Shown: piece by piece, positions 1 through 7,699 of the stretch
Numbering within the stretch: the stretch's first letter is position 1
Layout: every line of letters starts with the position of its first letter
NCBI RefSeq assembly: GCF_000719095.1
Contig: NZ_JOEH01000004.1
Coordinates: 186,001-250,000 of the forward strand
Reading direction: 5' to 3'
DNA from: Streptacidiphilus jeojiense
GTDB taxonomy: Bacteria > Actinomycetota > Actinomycetes > Streptomycetales > Streptomycetaceae
DNA length: 64,000 nt
Notes under the pieces: model-generated
What the model was told of the DNA's origin: nothing
Databases searched by the model: none
The model's input: only the letters and a program-made list of their open reading frames with translations
Made by a program: the position numbers and the translations under genes

Positions 1-314
1 TTGGTGACGTCCCACACCTGCGCGGCGCTGTTGGCGCTGCCGACCTGGTAGTAGCCGCCGCTGGTGGCGGTGAAGACCCACTGCTGGGCGGTGGTGCCGT
101 TGCAGGTGTACTGCTGGACCGCGGTGCCGTTGGCGGTGGCCGCGGCGGCGGCGTCGACGCACTTGCCGCTGTTGACGTTGGTGACGGTGTAGGTCGTCCC
201 GGAGCTGACGGTCGCCGAGGCGGCCGAGGCGGAGGGGACGAGCGCGACGGTCAGACCGCCGGCGACCAGCGCCGACGCGGCTATCGCCGCGCGCGCCTTC
301 TGAGCTTTTCGCAT
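1..314 (-). CDS. Secreted ricin-type lectin (CBM13) protein, partial at left edge
   Basis: Only the first 104 codons lie inside the window; the gene continues beyond position 1. The N-terminus is a clear Sec signal peptide (basic MRKAQKAR, a hydrophobic stretch, then an Ala-rich SASA cleavage region near residue 33). The mature part begins a ricin B-type repeat: GKCVDAAAAATANGTAVQQY, an NGT, then the QQW motif. Such lectin domains bind polysaccharide and usually target a secreted glycosidase or protease to its substrate. The ATG at 314 is preceded by GGAAGG at a good distance, which supports the start. It lies 52 bp downstream of the chitinase stop on the same strand and has the same lectin type, so the two may be co-expressed. 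The catalytic domain, if any, is outside the window. Confidence 0.8.
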   Translation of the reverse strand, partial: MRKAQKARAAIAASALVAGGLTVALVPSASAASATVSSGTTYTVTNVNSGKCVDAAAAATANGTAVQQYTCNGTTAQQWVFTATSGGYYQVGSANSAAQVWDVT

Positions 315-366
315 GGGTGCCTTCCAAGGGGTCGTCGGGGTGACGACGGGTTGCGCGCGGGCGGGG

Positions 367-1806
367 TCAGCTCGGGATGGTCCACTGCTGGTTGGCGCTG
401 TCGGCGCAGGTCCAGATCTGCAGCCGGGTGCCGTTGGCCGAGCTGGGCCCGGTGGCGTCGAGGCACTTGCCGGAGGCCGTGTTGACCAGTTCGCCGTTGC
501 TCTGGTGCGTCCACTGCTGGGCGCCGGTGCCGTTGCAGTCGTACAGCTGGATCTGGGTGCCGTTGGCGGTGCCGGCCGCGGTGACGTCCATGCACTTGCC
601 GAGCGCCTGCAGCGAGCCGTTGGCGGCGACGGTCCAGCTCTGCGCGCCGGTGCCGTTGCAGTCGTAGAGCTGGACCGCGGTGCCGTTGGCGGTGGCGGCG
701 CCGGCGACGTCCACGCACTTGCCGCCGTAGCCGGTGATCGCGCCGGTCGGCGCGGTGGTGCCACCGCCGCCGCTGCTGCCGCCGGTCAGCCCGTTGAAGA
801 TGGAGGCGAACTGGTAGGTGCTCTGCGCGGTGCCGCTGCAGGTGTCGGAGTAGGTGCCGATCGCGGCGCAGGCCTTGTCACGGCCCAGCGACCAGTACGA
901 CAGCTCCTGGATGCCGTTGCTCGCGGCGAAGCTCTCCAGGCTGGAGGCGTTGGCGGTGCTGAACACCTCGTTGGTGGAGTCGTTGACCCCGAGCATCGGG
1001 GTGTTCCCCTCCATGGCCCAGAGCTGGGCCGAGGTCTTGCTGGTCCAGATCGCGCCGAGCTGGCTGTGCAGCCCGTTGGCGGCGCTGATCGCGGCCGCGC
1101 CCATGTCCTCGTTGGGCCCGTAGTCCATGGTCATGATGTTGACCAGGTTGACGTTGAGGTTGTGGCTCTTGGCGTTGTTCAGCAGGCTGAGCGAGTTGGA
1201 CTCCAGGCCGGACGGGTCCACCGGCAGGGTGTAGTCCACCGACAGCGTCTTCCCCGAAGCGGCGTACGCGGTCTGCAGGTTGGCCAGCGCCTGGTTGCGG
1301 CGGTCGTTGGCGGCGGTGTCGTCCAGCGCCGCGCCCTCGACGTCCAGGTCGACCCGGGTCAGGTTGAGCGTGTCGATGACCGTCTTGTACGCGGCCTGCA
1401 GCGAGGCGACGGTGGTGCAGGCCTGGGCCAGCTCGGTCCCGGACGCTCCGCCGAAGGAGGCGATGACGTCGCCGCCGGAGGCCCGCAGCGTGTTGATGGC
1501 GCTGGTCCAGCTCGCGTCCGAGATCGAGGTGTCGCCGTTGTAGGTCGGGGTGCAGCCGCTGCCGGCGATGACGAAGGCCAGGGTGAAGTACTTCAGCCCG
1601 GTGGCGGACTCGGCGGAGGCCATCGCGGAGGGGGAGTTCCAGGTCTCCACGTAGGGCGCGGCGTAGTGCGCCGGGAAGCCCGGGCCCGGGTTGGCGGCCG
1701 CGTGCGCGGCGCCGCTGCCACTGAGCACCAGTCCGGCTGCGGCCAGCGGGACGACGAGTGCGGCGGTGACGGCTGATCGGGCTCTGGGCATGCTGAACCT
1801 GAGCAT
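367..1806 (-). CDS. Secreted GH18 chitinase with C-terminal ricin-type lectin domain
   Basis: The protein has 479 residues. A signal peptide (residues 1-36, ending AHA/A) is followed by a GH18 barrel of about 40-330, a Gly/Ser linker (331-345) and a ricin B-lectin domain (350-479) with repeated GKC...D, NGT and QQW motifs. The catalytic GH18 segment is LTRVDLDVEG, with D143, D145 and the acid E147; the first Asp of the usual DxxDxDxE motif is Thr. The MDYG motif at 217-220 is also typical. The type resembles the PF-ChiA-like subgroup of GH18, which cleaves chitin or chito-oligosaccharides outside the cell. The start at 1806 is chosen because AGGAGGA lies seven bases upstream and the signal peptide begins there; a longer frame to 1917 adds 37 low-value residues. 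A DasR-like site and a good sigma-type promoter lie upstream. Chitinase is the best call; the exact linkage specificity is not visible. Confidence 0.88.
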   Translation of the reverse strand: MLRFSMPRARSAVTAALVVPLAAAGLVLSGSGAAHAAANPGPGFPAHYAAPYVETWNSPSAMASAESATGLKYFTLAFVIAGSGCTPTYNGDTSISDASWTSAINTLRASGGDVIASFGGASGTELAQACTTVASLQAAYKTVIDTLNLTRVDLDVEGAALDDTAANDRRNQALANLQTAYAASGKTLSVDYTLPVDPSGLESNSLSLLNNAKSHNLNVNLVNIMTMDYGPNEDMGAAAISAANGLHSQLGAIWTSKTSAQLWAMEGNTPMLGVNDSTNEVFSTANASSLESFAASNGIQELSYWSLGRDKACAAIGTYSDTCSGTAQSTYQFASIFNGLTGGSSGGGGTTAPTGAITGYGGKCVDVAGAATANGTAVQLYDCNGTGAQSWTVAANGSLQALGKCMDVTAAGTANGTQIQLYDCNGTGAQQWTHQSNGELVNTASGKCLDATGPSSANGTRLQIWTCADSANQQWTIPS

Positions 1807-1900
1807 GGCGGTGTCCTCCTGGGGACGGTGGGGGTGCGCCCGGGGACGGTGGGGGTGTTGCCCCGGGCAGGCCGACGAGCGTTCAGGAAATGAACGCAGT

Positions 1901-1908
1901 GAGCGCTC
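1901..1908. promoter_or_regulatory. Second GAGCGCTC half-operator in the chitinase leader
   Basis: The core GAGCGCTC is an exact 8-bp palindrome, but the outer positions do not pair. It sits about 20 bases downstream of the predicted chitinase transcription start, a place where a LacI-family protein would block elongation or loop to the perfect copy at 2081-2094, 180 bp away. Confidence 0.4.
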
Positions 1909-1933
1909 TCTCGGCAACTGTGCTCAGGGCCTG

Positions 1934-1962
1934 ATTGAACTCATGTCACATGGCCACGTCAA
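1934..1962 (-). promoter_or_regulatory. Candidate promoter of the GH18 chitinase
   Basis: On the minus strand TTGACG (1957-1962) and TTCAAT (1934-1939) are separated by exactly 17 bases. This is a good match to a vegetative promoter in an otherwise GC-rich region, and the start point would fall near 1927, about 120 bases upstream of the chitinase start. The -35 hexamer overlaps the DasR-like site by two bases, as expected for repression. Confidence 0.5.
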
Positions 1963-1976
1963 TGGTCTGGGCCAAT
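1961..1976. promoter_or_regulatory. DasR-like operator (dre) upstream of the chitinase
   Basis: AATGGTCTGGGCCAAT matches the dre consensus ACTGGTCTAGACCAGT at 12 of 16 positions and keeps the central dyad. DasR is the GntR-family regulator of chitin and N-acetylglucosamine use in streptomycetes, and chitinase promoters carry such sites at or near the -35 region. Here it touches the -35 hexamer of the candidate chitinase promoter. That is seen in the sequence; DasR binding is inferred. Confidence 0.6.
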
Positions 1977-2080
1977 TTGAGTTGGTAATCCGGGCGTTGT
2001 TACATCCGTCTGCCCAGCTCACCCCGGGTGCTGTGAACTTCGATCGGGATCACGACCGTTGAATGGTCGTCAAGTGTTTC

Positions 2081-2094
2081 TGAGAGCGCTCTCA
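2081..2094. promoter_or_regulatory. Perfect LacI-family-type palindrome TGAGAGCGCTCTCA
   Basis: This is a 14-bp perfect palindrome with the central GAGCGCTC typical of LacI-family operators in streptomycetes (for example CebR sites, TGGGAGCGCTCCCA). A second, imperfect copy with the same GAGCGCTC core lies at 1901-1908. Both are in the 391-bp region between the chitinase (minus) and the NmrA-like gene (plus). The perfect copy is about 120 bp upstream of the candidate chitinase -35 and 104 bp upstream of the plus-strand start. The cognate regulator is not in the window. Confidence 0.6.
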
Positions 2095-2197
2095 TTTTCA
2101 GCGATCAACACTCAGCGGAAGGACAACAGTCACGGCGGTCACACTCTTCGGGTGTCGGGCGTCAGAGGGGTGAGTGCCCCACCACGAAGGAGAAGTC

Positions 2198-2833
2198 ATG
2201 AACGTCACAGTCTTCGGTGCCACCGGCGGGGTCGGCGGACAGATCGTCCGGCAGGCCCTGGACGCCGGGCACCAGGTCACCGCCGTGGTGCGGGAGAAGG
2301 CCAGGCTGCCGCTGGTCGACCCCGGGCTGCGGATCGTCACCGCCGACGTCACCGACGGCTGGTCGCTGGTCCCGCACCTGACCGGGCGGGACGCGGTGCT
2401 CTCCGGCCTCGGGCCGCACGGCCGCAGGTCGCCCGGGATCGCCGGGGCCGCCACCGCGGCGATCGTCCAGGCCATGGGCGCCGCCGAGGTCCGTCGGATC
2501 GTGGTGATCAGCGCCGCCCCGCTCTTCCCGGTCCCGGAGCACGACGCGCTGCTGCTGCGCTACCTGGCCACCCCGATGATCCGGAGGGTGCTCAAGGGCG
2601 TCTACGCGGACCTGGCGGACATGGAGGCCACGCTGGCCGCCTCCGACCTGGAGTGGACCTCGTTCCGGCCGCCCCAGCTCAAGGACGCGCCGCTGACCGG
2701 CGGCTACCGCCGGACCGTCGGCGCCGCGGTGCCCAAGGGCTGGTCCATCTCCCGGGCCGACGTCGCCCACGCCATGCTCGCCGCGCTGGACGACCCGGCC
2801 ACGGTCAAGCAGCCGGTGGGGATCGCCTACTGA
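2198..2833 (+). CDS. NmrA/atypical SDR family NAD(P)-binding protein
   Basis: A 211-residue Rossmann-fold protein. The N-terminal dinucleotide motif is VFGATGGVGGQI (residues 4-15), the GxxGxxG form typical of NmrA-like and NAD(P)H-binding domain proteins. RIVVISAAP in the middle and WTSFRPPQLKD near residue 150 also fit this family. The catalytic Tyr-x-x-x-Lys of classical SDRs is not evident, so it may be a redox sensor or a reductase of unknown substrate. The start is set by GAAGGAG six bases upstream of ATG 2198. It stands alone on the plus strand, and its last seven bases overlap the end of the convergent GntR gene. It shares an upstream region with the chitinase that contains LacI-type palindromes. 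Confidence 0.75.
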   Translation: MNVTVFGATGGVGGQIVRQALDAGHQVTAVVREKARLPLVDPGLRIVTADVTDGWSLVPHLTGRDAVLSGLGPHGRRSPGIAGAATAAIVQAMGAAEVRRIVVISAAPLFPVPEHDALLLRYLATPMIRRVLKGVYADLADMEATLAASDLEWTSFRPPQLKDAPLTGGYRRTVGAAVPKGWSISRADVAHAMLAALDDPATVKQPVGIAY

Positions 2834-3522
2834 CCGCCCGACAGCAAATCGGTGGTGCGCGCCTGGAGCCACTGCTCCACCGCCGAGACGTGCAGCATCG
2901 CGGCGGAGGCGGCGAGCTGGCCGTCGTGGGCCTCCAGGGCGCGGAGGATGGCCTCGTGCTCCCGGTGCACCGACTCCAGCGCAGTGGCCAGGTGGGCGCC
3001 GCGGACGATGCGGACCCGCTGGGTGTGCGTGGACAGGGTGTCCAGCAGCAGCGACAGAACCGGGTTGCCGACGGTGTCCACGATCGCCCGGTGGAAGGCG
3101 ATGTCCCAGGCGATGAAGGTCTCCACGCTGTCGGCCTTCATGCTGCTCTCCAGCACCACCCGCAGCGCCGCCAGGCCCTCGTCGGTGATCCGGTGTGCCG
3201 CCAGCGCCGTCGCCTGCGGCTCCAGCAGCCGCCGCACCTCCAGGAGTTGGGCCGCCGAGTCGCCGTGCGAGACGTCCGCGACGAAGGACAGCTCCTCCAG
3301 CAGCAGCTGCGGCTCCAGGCTGGAGACATAGGTGCCGTCGCCCTGCCTGCTGATCAGGATCCGCATCGCGGTGAGTGCCCTGACCGCCTCCCGCAGCGAG
3401 TTGCGGGAGATCCCGAGCTGGACCGCCAGGTCCTCCTCGCGCGGCAGCCGGGCGCCGGCCGGCAGCAGGCCGGTGACGATCATCTCCTTGATCCGGGCGA
3501 TCGCCTCGTCGGTGACGGCCAT
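2827..3522 (-). CDS. GntR-family regulator, FadR subfamily (FCD domain)
   Basis: 231 residues. The N-terminal winged helix (about 1-70) has the GntR signature LPREEDLAVQLGISRNSLRE followed by RQGDGTYV. The C-terminal FCD ligand domain (about 90-220) carries the metal/ligand residues of the family in WDIAFHRAIVD and the helix HREHEAILRALEAHD. FadR-type GntR proteins usually bind acidic sugars or organic acids and release DNA. It is the last gene of the minus-strand importer operon, 23 bp after the permease, and faces the fucose/lactate operon across the importer genes, so it probably represses both by binding in 7352-7699. The short GGAG to ATG spacing (four bases) suggests modest translation. 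The ligand is not shown by sequence; an L-fuconate-pathway intermediate or L-lactate is inferred. Confidence 0.87.
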   Translation of the reverse strand: MAVTDEAIARIKEMIVTGLLPAGARLPREEDLAVQLGISRNSLREAVRALTAMRILISRQGDGTYVSSLEPQLLLEELSFVADVSHGDSAAQLLEVRRLLEPQATALAAHRITDEGLAALRVVLESSMKADSVETFIAWDIAFHRAIVDTVGNPVLSLLLDTLSTHTQRVRIVRGAHLATALESVHREHEAILRALEAHDGQLAASAAMLHVSAVEQWLQARTTDLLSGGQ

Positions 3523-3545
3523 GGCACTCCTCGGGTCGGTCGGTA

Positions 3546-4637
3546 CTACTCCTGCTGCTCGCCGGCGGCGAAGCGGGAGATGATCAGCGCGAGGATGATG
3601 ATCGCGCCGTTCAGGAACTGGTTCCACAGCGGGGGCACCCCGGCCAGGGTCATCACATTGACGACCAGCTGCAGGGTGAGCACCCCGGTCAGCGCGCCGA
3701 ACAGGGTGCCGCGGCCGCCGTTCAGGCTGACCCCGCCGATCACCGTCGCCGCGAAGACCTGGAAGATCCAGCCGCTGCCCTGGTCCGCCGAGATCGAGCC
3801 GTAGTGGCCGGTGTAGAGAATACCGGCGAAAGCAGCCAGTACCCCGCCGATGACCAGCACCGACCACACCGCCCGGTCCACCCTGATACCCGCGGTGCGG
3901 GCCGCCTCGGTGTTGCCGCCGATGGCGTACAGCGCCCGGCCGTGCCTGAGCCAGCCCATGGCCAGGCCGCCGACCAGGAACAGCAGCGCGCAGACCCAGA
4001 TCGAGGCCGGCGCCCCCAGCCAGGAGGCCCGGCCCAGGTAGGTGAAGGAGCTGGGCAGCTCCACGATGGACTGGCCCCGGGAGACCGCGATCTGCAGCCC
4101 GCGGAGCATGGTCAGGGCGCCCAGGGTGACGATGAAGCCGTTCAGCCGCAGCTTCAGGATCAGGAAGCCGTTCAGCCCGCCGATCAGCGCGCCCACCAGC
4201 AGGCAGAGCGGGATCGCGGTCCAGGTCGGCATCAGGGCCAGCCCCTGGAACCGGCCGCCGTGCTGGGGCAGCACCAGCCACACCGCGATCACCGGGGCGA
4301 CGCCGATGGTGGACTCCAGCGACAGGTCCATCCGCCCCGAGATCAGGATCAGTGCCTCGGCCAGCACCAGCAGGCTCAGCTCGGTGGCCTGCTGGGCCAC
4401 CCCGAGCAGATTGGCCGAGGTCAGGAAGGCCGGCGAGACGATGAAGCCGATCACGCACATCACCAGCAGCACCGGGATCAGCGACAGCTCCCGGTAGCGG
4501 GCGAAGGAGAAGCCGTCCCGGGCGGCCGCCGGTTCGGAGCCGGTGCCGGTCCCCGCGCCGGCCCCTGAGCCGGCTGCCGGTGCGGCCGGCGCGGCGGCGG
4601 CGGCCTCCGCCTTCGGGGCGAGCTCACTGCTGGACAT
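3546..4637 (-). CDS. Sugar ABC transporter permease, ribose type (CUT2)
   Basis: 363 residues. A 45-residue Ala/Gly-rich cytoplasmic N-terminus is followed by about nine or ten hydrophobic segments. The permease core has the RbsC-like GLNGFLILKLRLNGFIVTLG and the cytoplasmic loop ALYAIGGNTEAARTAGI, the standard contact with the ATPase in CUT2 transporters. TVIGGVSLNGGRGTLFG is another conserved family stretch. It imports a monosaccharide with the binding protein and double ATPase encoded just upstream; its start overlaps the end of the ATPase gene by 14 bp, so translation is coupled. The next gene is the GntR regulator. Substrate is inferred from context (L-fucose or a related deoxy sugar). 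Confidence 0.9.
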   Translation of the reverse strand: MSSSELAPKAEAAAAAPAAPAAGSGAGAGTGTGSEPAAARDGFSFARYRELSLIPVLLVMCVIGFIVSPAFLTSANLLGVAQQATELSLLVLAEALILISGRMDLSLESTIGVAPVIAVWLVLPQHGGRFQGLALMPTWTAIPLCLLVGALIGGLNGFLILKLRLNGFIVTLGALTMLRGLQIAVSRGQSIVELPSSFTYLGRASWLGAPASIWVCALLFLVGGLAMGWLRHGRALYAIGGNTEAARTAGIRVDRAVWSVLVIGGVLAAFAGILYTGHYGSISADQGSGWIFQVFAATVIGGVSLNGGRGTLFGALTGVLTLQLVVNVMTLAGVPPLWNQFLNGAIIILALIISRFAAGEQQE

Positions 4638-6237
4638 CGTCGTTCTCCCTCTCGGTCTCGTTCCGGTGCCCGCTCTGGTGCGTACCGGCGGCCATCCCCT
4701 CCATGGCGGCCACCAGCTGTTCGTCGGTCCAGCCGGGGCCGAACTCGGCGACCACCCCGCCGTGGAACATGGCCACCACCCGGTCGCAGCCGCGCAGGTC
4801 GTCCAGCTCGTCGGAGACCACCAGCGCCGAACGGCCCTGGTCGGCCACCCGGCGGATCCTGGCCAGCAGGAACTCCTTGGACTTCACATCGACGCCGTTG
4901 GTGGGGCGGATCGCCACCAGCACCTGCGGGTCGGTGGCCAGTGCCCTGGCAACCACCACCTTCTGCTGGTTGCCCCCGGACAGGGCCGAGACCGGAGTGT
5001 CCGACCTCGGTGTCTTGATGTCCAGGTCCGTGACCATCCGCTGGGCGAACTCCCGGATCCGCGACGGCAGTACGGTGCCGTAGCGGCCCAGCTGGTCGCT
5101 GACCGTCAGGGTGGCGTTCTCCGCCACGCTGCGCTGCAGCACCAGTCCCTGGGCCCGGCGGTCCTCGGGCACCAGGCCGACCCCGGCGGCCAGCGCCGCC
5201 GGGACGTCGCCGCCGCGCACCGCCTCGCCGGCCACCTCGATCCGGCCGGACCTGGCCCGGTGCAGCCCGGCCAGGGTCTCGCCGAGCCGGACGTTGCCGC
5301 TGGCCGCGCCGCCGGCCAGGCCGAGCACCTCGCCGGCGTGCAGCGAGAGGGTGACGTCCTGGAAGGCACCGGGCAGGGTGAGGCCGGTGACCCGCAGCAG
5401 TTCGGCGCCCTTCCCGGTCCCGGTCGCGGCCCCGGCCGCGCCGGCGGGGGCGGCCGTCGGGGCCGGCTGCTCGCCGGTCATCGCCTCCACCAGGGCGTCG
5501 GGGCTGAGCCCGGCCACCCCGGTGGTGAGGATGTGCCGGGCGTCCCGGTAAACGGTGACCGTGGTGCACAGCTCGAACACCTCGGCCAGGTGGTGCGAGA
5601 TGAACAGGAAGGCCACGCCCCGCTGCTGGAGCTCGCGGAGCTTGCCGAAGAGCCGGTCGATGCCCCGGGCGTCCAGCTTGGCCGTGGGCTCGTCCAGCAC
5701 GATGAACCGGGCGCCGAAGGACAGCGCCCGGGCGATCTCCACGAACTGCCGCTGCTCCACCGTCAGTTCCCTGGCCCGCCGGGCCGGGTCGATGTCGACG
5801 CCGTACTCGGTGAGCAGGTCGGCGGCGCGGCGGCGCAGTTCGCGCCAGCGGATCGGGCGTGGCGCTGCGGCGCTCTGCCTGTTCAAGAAGAGGTTCTCGG
5901 CGACGCTGAGGTCCGGGAGGATGGTGGAGTGCTGGTAGACGCAGGCCACCCGGGCCCGCCAGGCGTCGGTGTCGCCGAGGGCCGGGGCGGGCTCGCCGTG
6001 GAAGCGCAGGCTGCCGCTGTCGGGGCGCTGCATCCCGGTGAGGACGGAGACCAGGGTCGACTTGCCGGCCCCGTTCCGCCCCACCAGGGCGTGCGACTCG
6101 CCCGGCCGGACCGTGATCCGGGCCTGGTGGAGCGCGACGGTGGCGCCGTAGCGCTTGGAGATCCCGGTGGCCTCCACGACGGGGGCCGGGAGCTCCGGTT
6201 CTGGCTCCAGGGCTGGTTCGGGCACTCGGTCCGGCAC
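4624..6237 (-). CDS. Sugar ABC transporter ATP-binding protein, two ABC domains (RbsA/MglA type)
   Basis: 537 residues with two nucleotide-binding domains. The first is intact: Walker A GRNGAGKST, signature-like LTVEQRQFVEIARAL, Walker B FIVLDEPTAKLD and switch His in FISHH. The second has a normal signature (LSGGNQQKVVVARAL), but its P-loop is GGAASGNVRLGE without the catalytic Lys, and its Walker B reads VLVAIRPTNGVDV, where Asp-Glu is replaced by Ile-Arg. The first site therefore probably powers import alone, a known tendency of CUT2 ATPases that is strong here. The GTG start at 6237 is chosen because AGGA lies about ten bases upstream and no later Met fits before the first ABC domain. It sits between binding protein and permease in the importer operon. 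Confidence 0.9.
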   Translation of the reverse strand: MPDRVPEPALEPEPELPAPVVEATGISKRYGATVALHQARITVRPGESHALVGRNGAGKSTLVSVLTGMQRPDSGSLRFHGEPAPALGDTDAWRARVACVYQHSTILPDLSVAENLFLNRQSAAAPRPIRWRELRRRAADLLTEYGVDIDPARRARELTVEQRQFVEIARALSFGARFIVLDEPTAKLDARGIDRLFGKLRELQQRGVAFLFISHHLAEVFELCTTVTVYRDARHILTTGVAGLSPDALVEAMTGEQPAPTAAPAGAAGAATGTGKGAELLRVTGLTLPGAFQDVTLSLHAGEVLGLAGGAASGNVRLGETLAGLHRARSGRIEVAGEAVRGGDVPAALAAGVGLVPEDRRAQGLVLQRSVAENATLTVSDQLGRYGTVLPSRIREFAQRMVTDLDIKTPRSDTPVSALSGGNQQKVVVARALATDPQVLVAIRPTNGVDVKSKEFLLARIRRVADQGRSALVVSDELDDLRGCDRVVAMFHGGVVAEFGPGWTDEQLVAAMEGMAAGTHQSGHRNETERENDDVQQ

Positions 6238-6298
6238 GGGGTTGCCGTCCTTTCGCTGGGGTGCTGCGGCGCTGGGTGCGCCGTGGACGAGGCGCCGG

Positions 6299-7351
6299 TC
6301 ACTTGCCGATGGTGTTGCCCCACAGCGTCTTGTCGTCGACGTTGGCCTTGGTCACCAGCGGGGCCGGCAGCTGGTCCTCCAGCCCGTTGGGCAGCTGGAT
6401 GATGGTGGAGTTGTGGTCGGTCGGGCCCGGCTTGAAGGTCTTGCCCTGGACCGCGGCCTCCGCGTAGTACAGCGCGTACTTGGCGTAGAGGTCGGCCGGC
6501 TGGGAGATGGTGGCGTCGATCTGGCCCTTGCGGATGGCGTCGAACTCGGCCGGGATGCCGTCGTTGGAGATGATGGTGATGTGCCCGGCGGTGCCGGCCG
6601 GCTTGAGCAGCCCCTTCTGCTGCAGCAGGGCCAGCGTGGGCTGCAGGAACACCCCGCCGGCCTGCATGTAGAGGCCGTTGATGTCGGGGTGCTGGGCGAG
6701 CAGGGTCTGCAGCTTGCTGGAGGCGACCGAGCCGTCCCAGTTGGTGACCAGCGGGTAGACGGTGATGCCGGGGAAGTTCTGCTTCATGCAGGAGGCGAAG
6801 GCCTCGGAGCGGTCCCGGCCGTTGATCGAGGTGAGGTCGCCCTCGAACTCGGCGACCTTGCCCTTGCCGGCCAGCTGCTTGCCCAGGAACTGGCAGGCGT
6901 TGGTGCCGTAGGCGCGGTTGTCGGCGCGCACCACCATGTAGACCTTGCCCTTGTCGGGCCGGGTGTCGACGCTCACCACCGGGATGTTCTTGGCGGCCAG
7001 GGCGTCCAGGGTGGAGGCGATGGCCCCGGTGTCCTGCGGCGCCATCACCACGGCCTTGGCCCCGGTGTTCTCAAAGACCTGGACGTTGGCCACCAGCTTG
7101 GTGATGTCGTTCTGCGAGTTGCTGATGGGCAGGGTGGCGTCACCGTCGGCGGCGACGAACTTGTTGATGTACTGGGCGTAGGAGTTCCAGAAGTCCGAGT
7201 CGGAGCGCGGCAGGTCGATGCCTATCGGCGACTTGGCCGCACCGCCCGAGGCGGAGCTGGTGGTGCTGCCCCGGTTGCAGGCGGTGGCGAGTGCGGCGAC
7301 GGCGAGGACGGTGGCTGCTGCGGCTGCGGTGCGGGATCCTGCGAGCTTCAT
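6299..7351 (-). CDS. Sugar-binding lipoprotein of a CUT2 ABC importer (RbsB-like)
   Basis: 350 residues. The signal peptide ends in the lipobox LATAC, so Cys25 should be lipidated and the protein held outside the membrane. The mature part is a type I periplasmic binding fold: GIDLPRSDSDFWNSYAQYIN at the start, VVMAPQDTGA, IPVVSVDTRP and HITIISNDGIPAEFDAI are the usual strand ends that line the sugar pocket. It is the first gene of the importer operon (binding protein, ATPase, permease, GntR) and is divergent from the fucose/lactate catabolic operon, so it probably supplies that pathway. The ligand cannot be read from the sequence. The ribosome site is weak (AAAGAGTGAGC before ATG 7351). Confidence 0.9.
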   Translation of the reverse strand: MKLAGSRTAAAAATVLAVAALATACNRGSTTSSASGGAAKSPIGIDLPRSDSDFWNSYAQYINKFVAADGDATLPISNSQNDITKLVANVQVFENTGAKAVVMAPQDTGAIASTLDALAAKNIPVVSVDTRPDKGKVYMVVRADNRAYGTNACQFLGKQLAGKGKVAEFEGDLTSINGRDRSEAFASCMKQNFPGITVYPLVTNWDGSVASSKLQTLLAQHPDINGLYMQAGGVFLQPTLALLQQKGLLKPAGTAGHITIISNDGIPAEFDAIRKGQIDATISQPADLYAKYALYYAEAAVQGKTFKPGPTDHNSTIIQLPNGLEDQLPAPLVTKANVDDKTLWGNTIGK

Positions 7352-7699
7352 TGCTCACTCTTTTCTCTGCCTGTGCGATCGGTGTGCAGCGGCTGGGCGC
7401 AACGGAGAATACGAGGGTGGAAGCGGGGCCGACAAGGGGTGTCCTCCGATGAATTTTCCGGAAACTGGAGGGCGCCCGTCCGAAACTCCCCGGAGCTGCG
7501 CAAAAGCCGTTGGCGCTGACGGAAAATTGCTGACGGCGACCGGGGCCACCGGACCGCACTGAGACGTTTTCCGGCAAGTCCTCCGATGAATACTTGTGGG
7601 GACGGCGGGGGCTGGGTAGAGTTCCCGGCAGTTGCGGAACGAGCCGGGAGAACCCGCCTCCGCTGCTTCCTGATGGAACCTCAAGAATGGGCACACAGC
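7352..7699. promoter_or_regulatory. Divergent regulatory region between importer and fucose/lactate operons
   Basis: These 348 bp contain no convincing gene. The 14-mer GTCCTCCGATGAAT occurs twice in direct orientation (7441-7454 and 7578-7591). The element TTTTCCGG recurs at 7454-7461 (as part of the palindrome TTTCCGGAAA, 7455-7464), inverted at 7520-7527, and again at 7567-7574. CCCGGC/GCCGGG arms (7624-7629 and 7643-7648) could form a small leader hairpin before the plus-strand operon. The pattern suggests multiple binding sites for one regulator, plausibly the GntR protein of this locus. Confidence 0.55.

Noticed and set aside
313..1776. A 487-codon open frame on the plus strand opposite the chitinase gene
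   Set aside because: It is the antisense reading of the GH18 gene. Its composition is Gly/Ala/Val/Arg-rich without any family motif, as expected for a GC-rich shadow frame.
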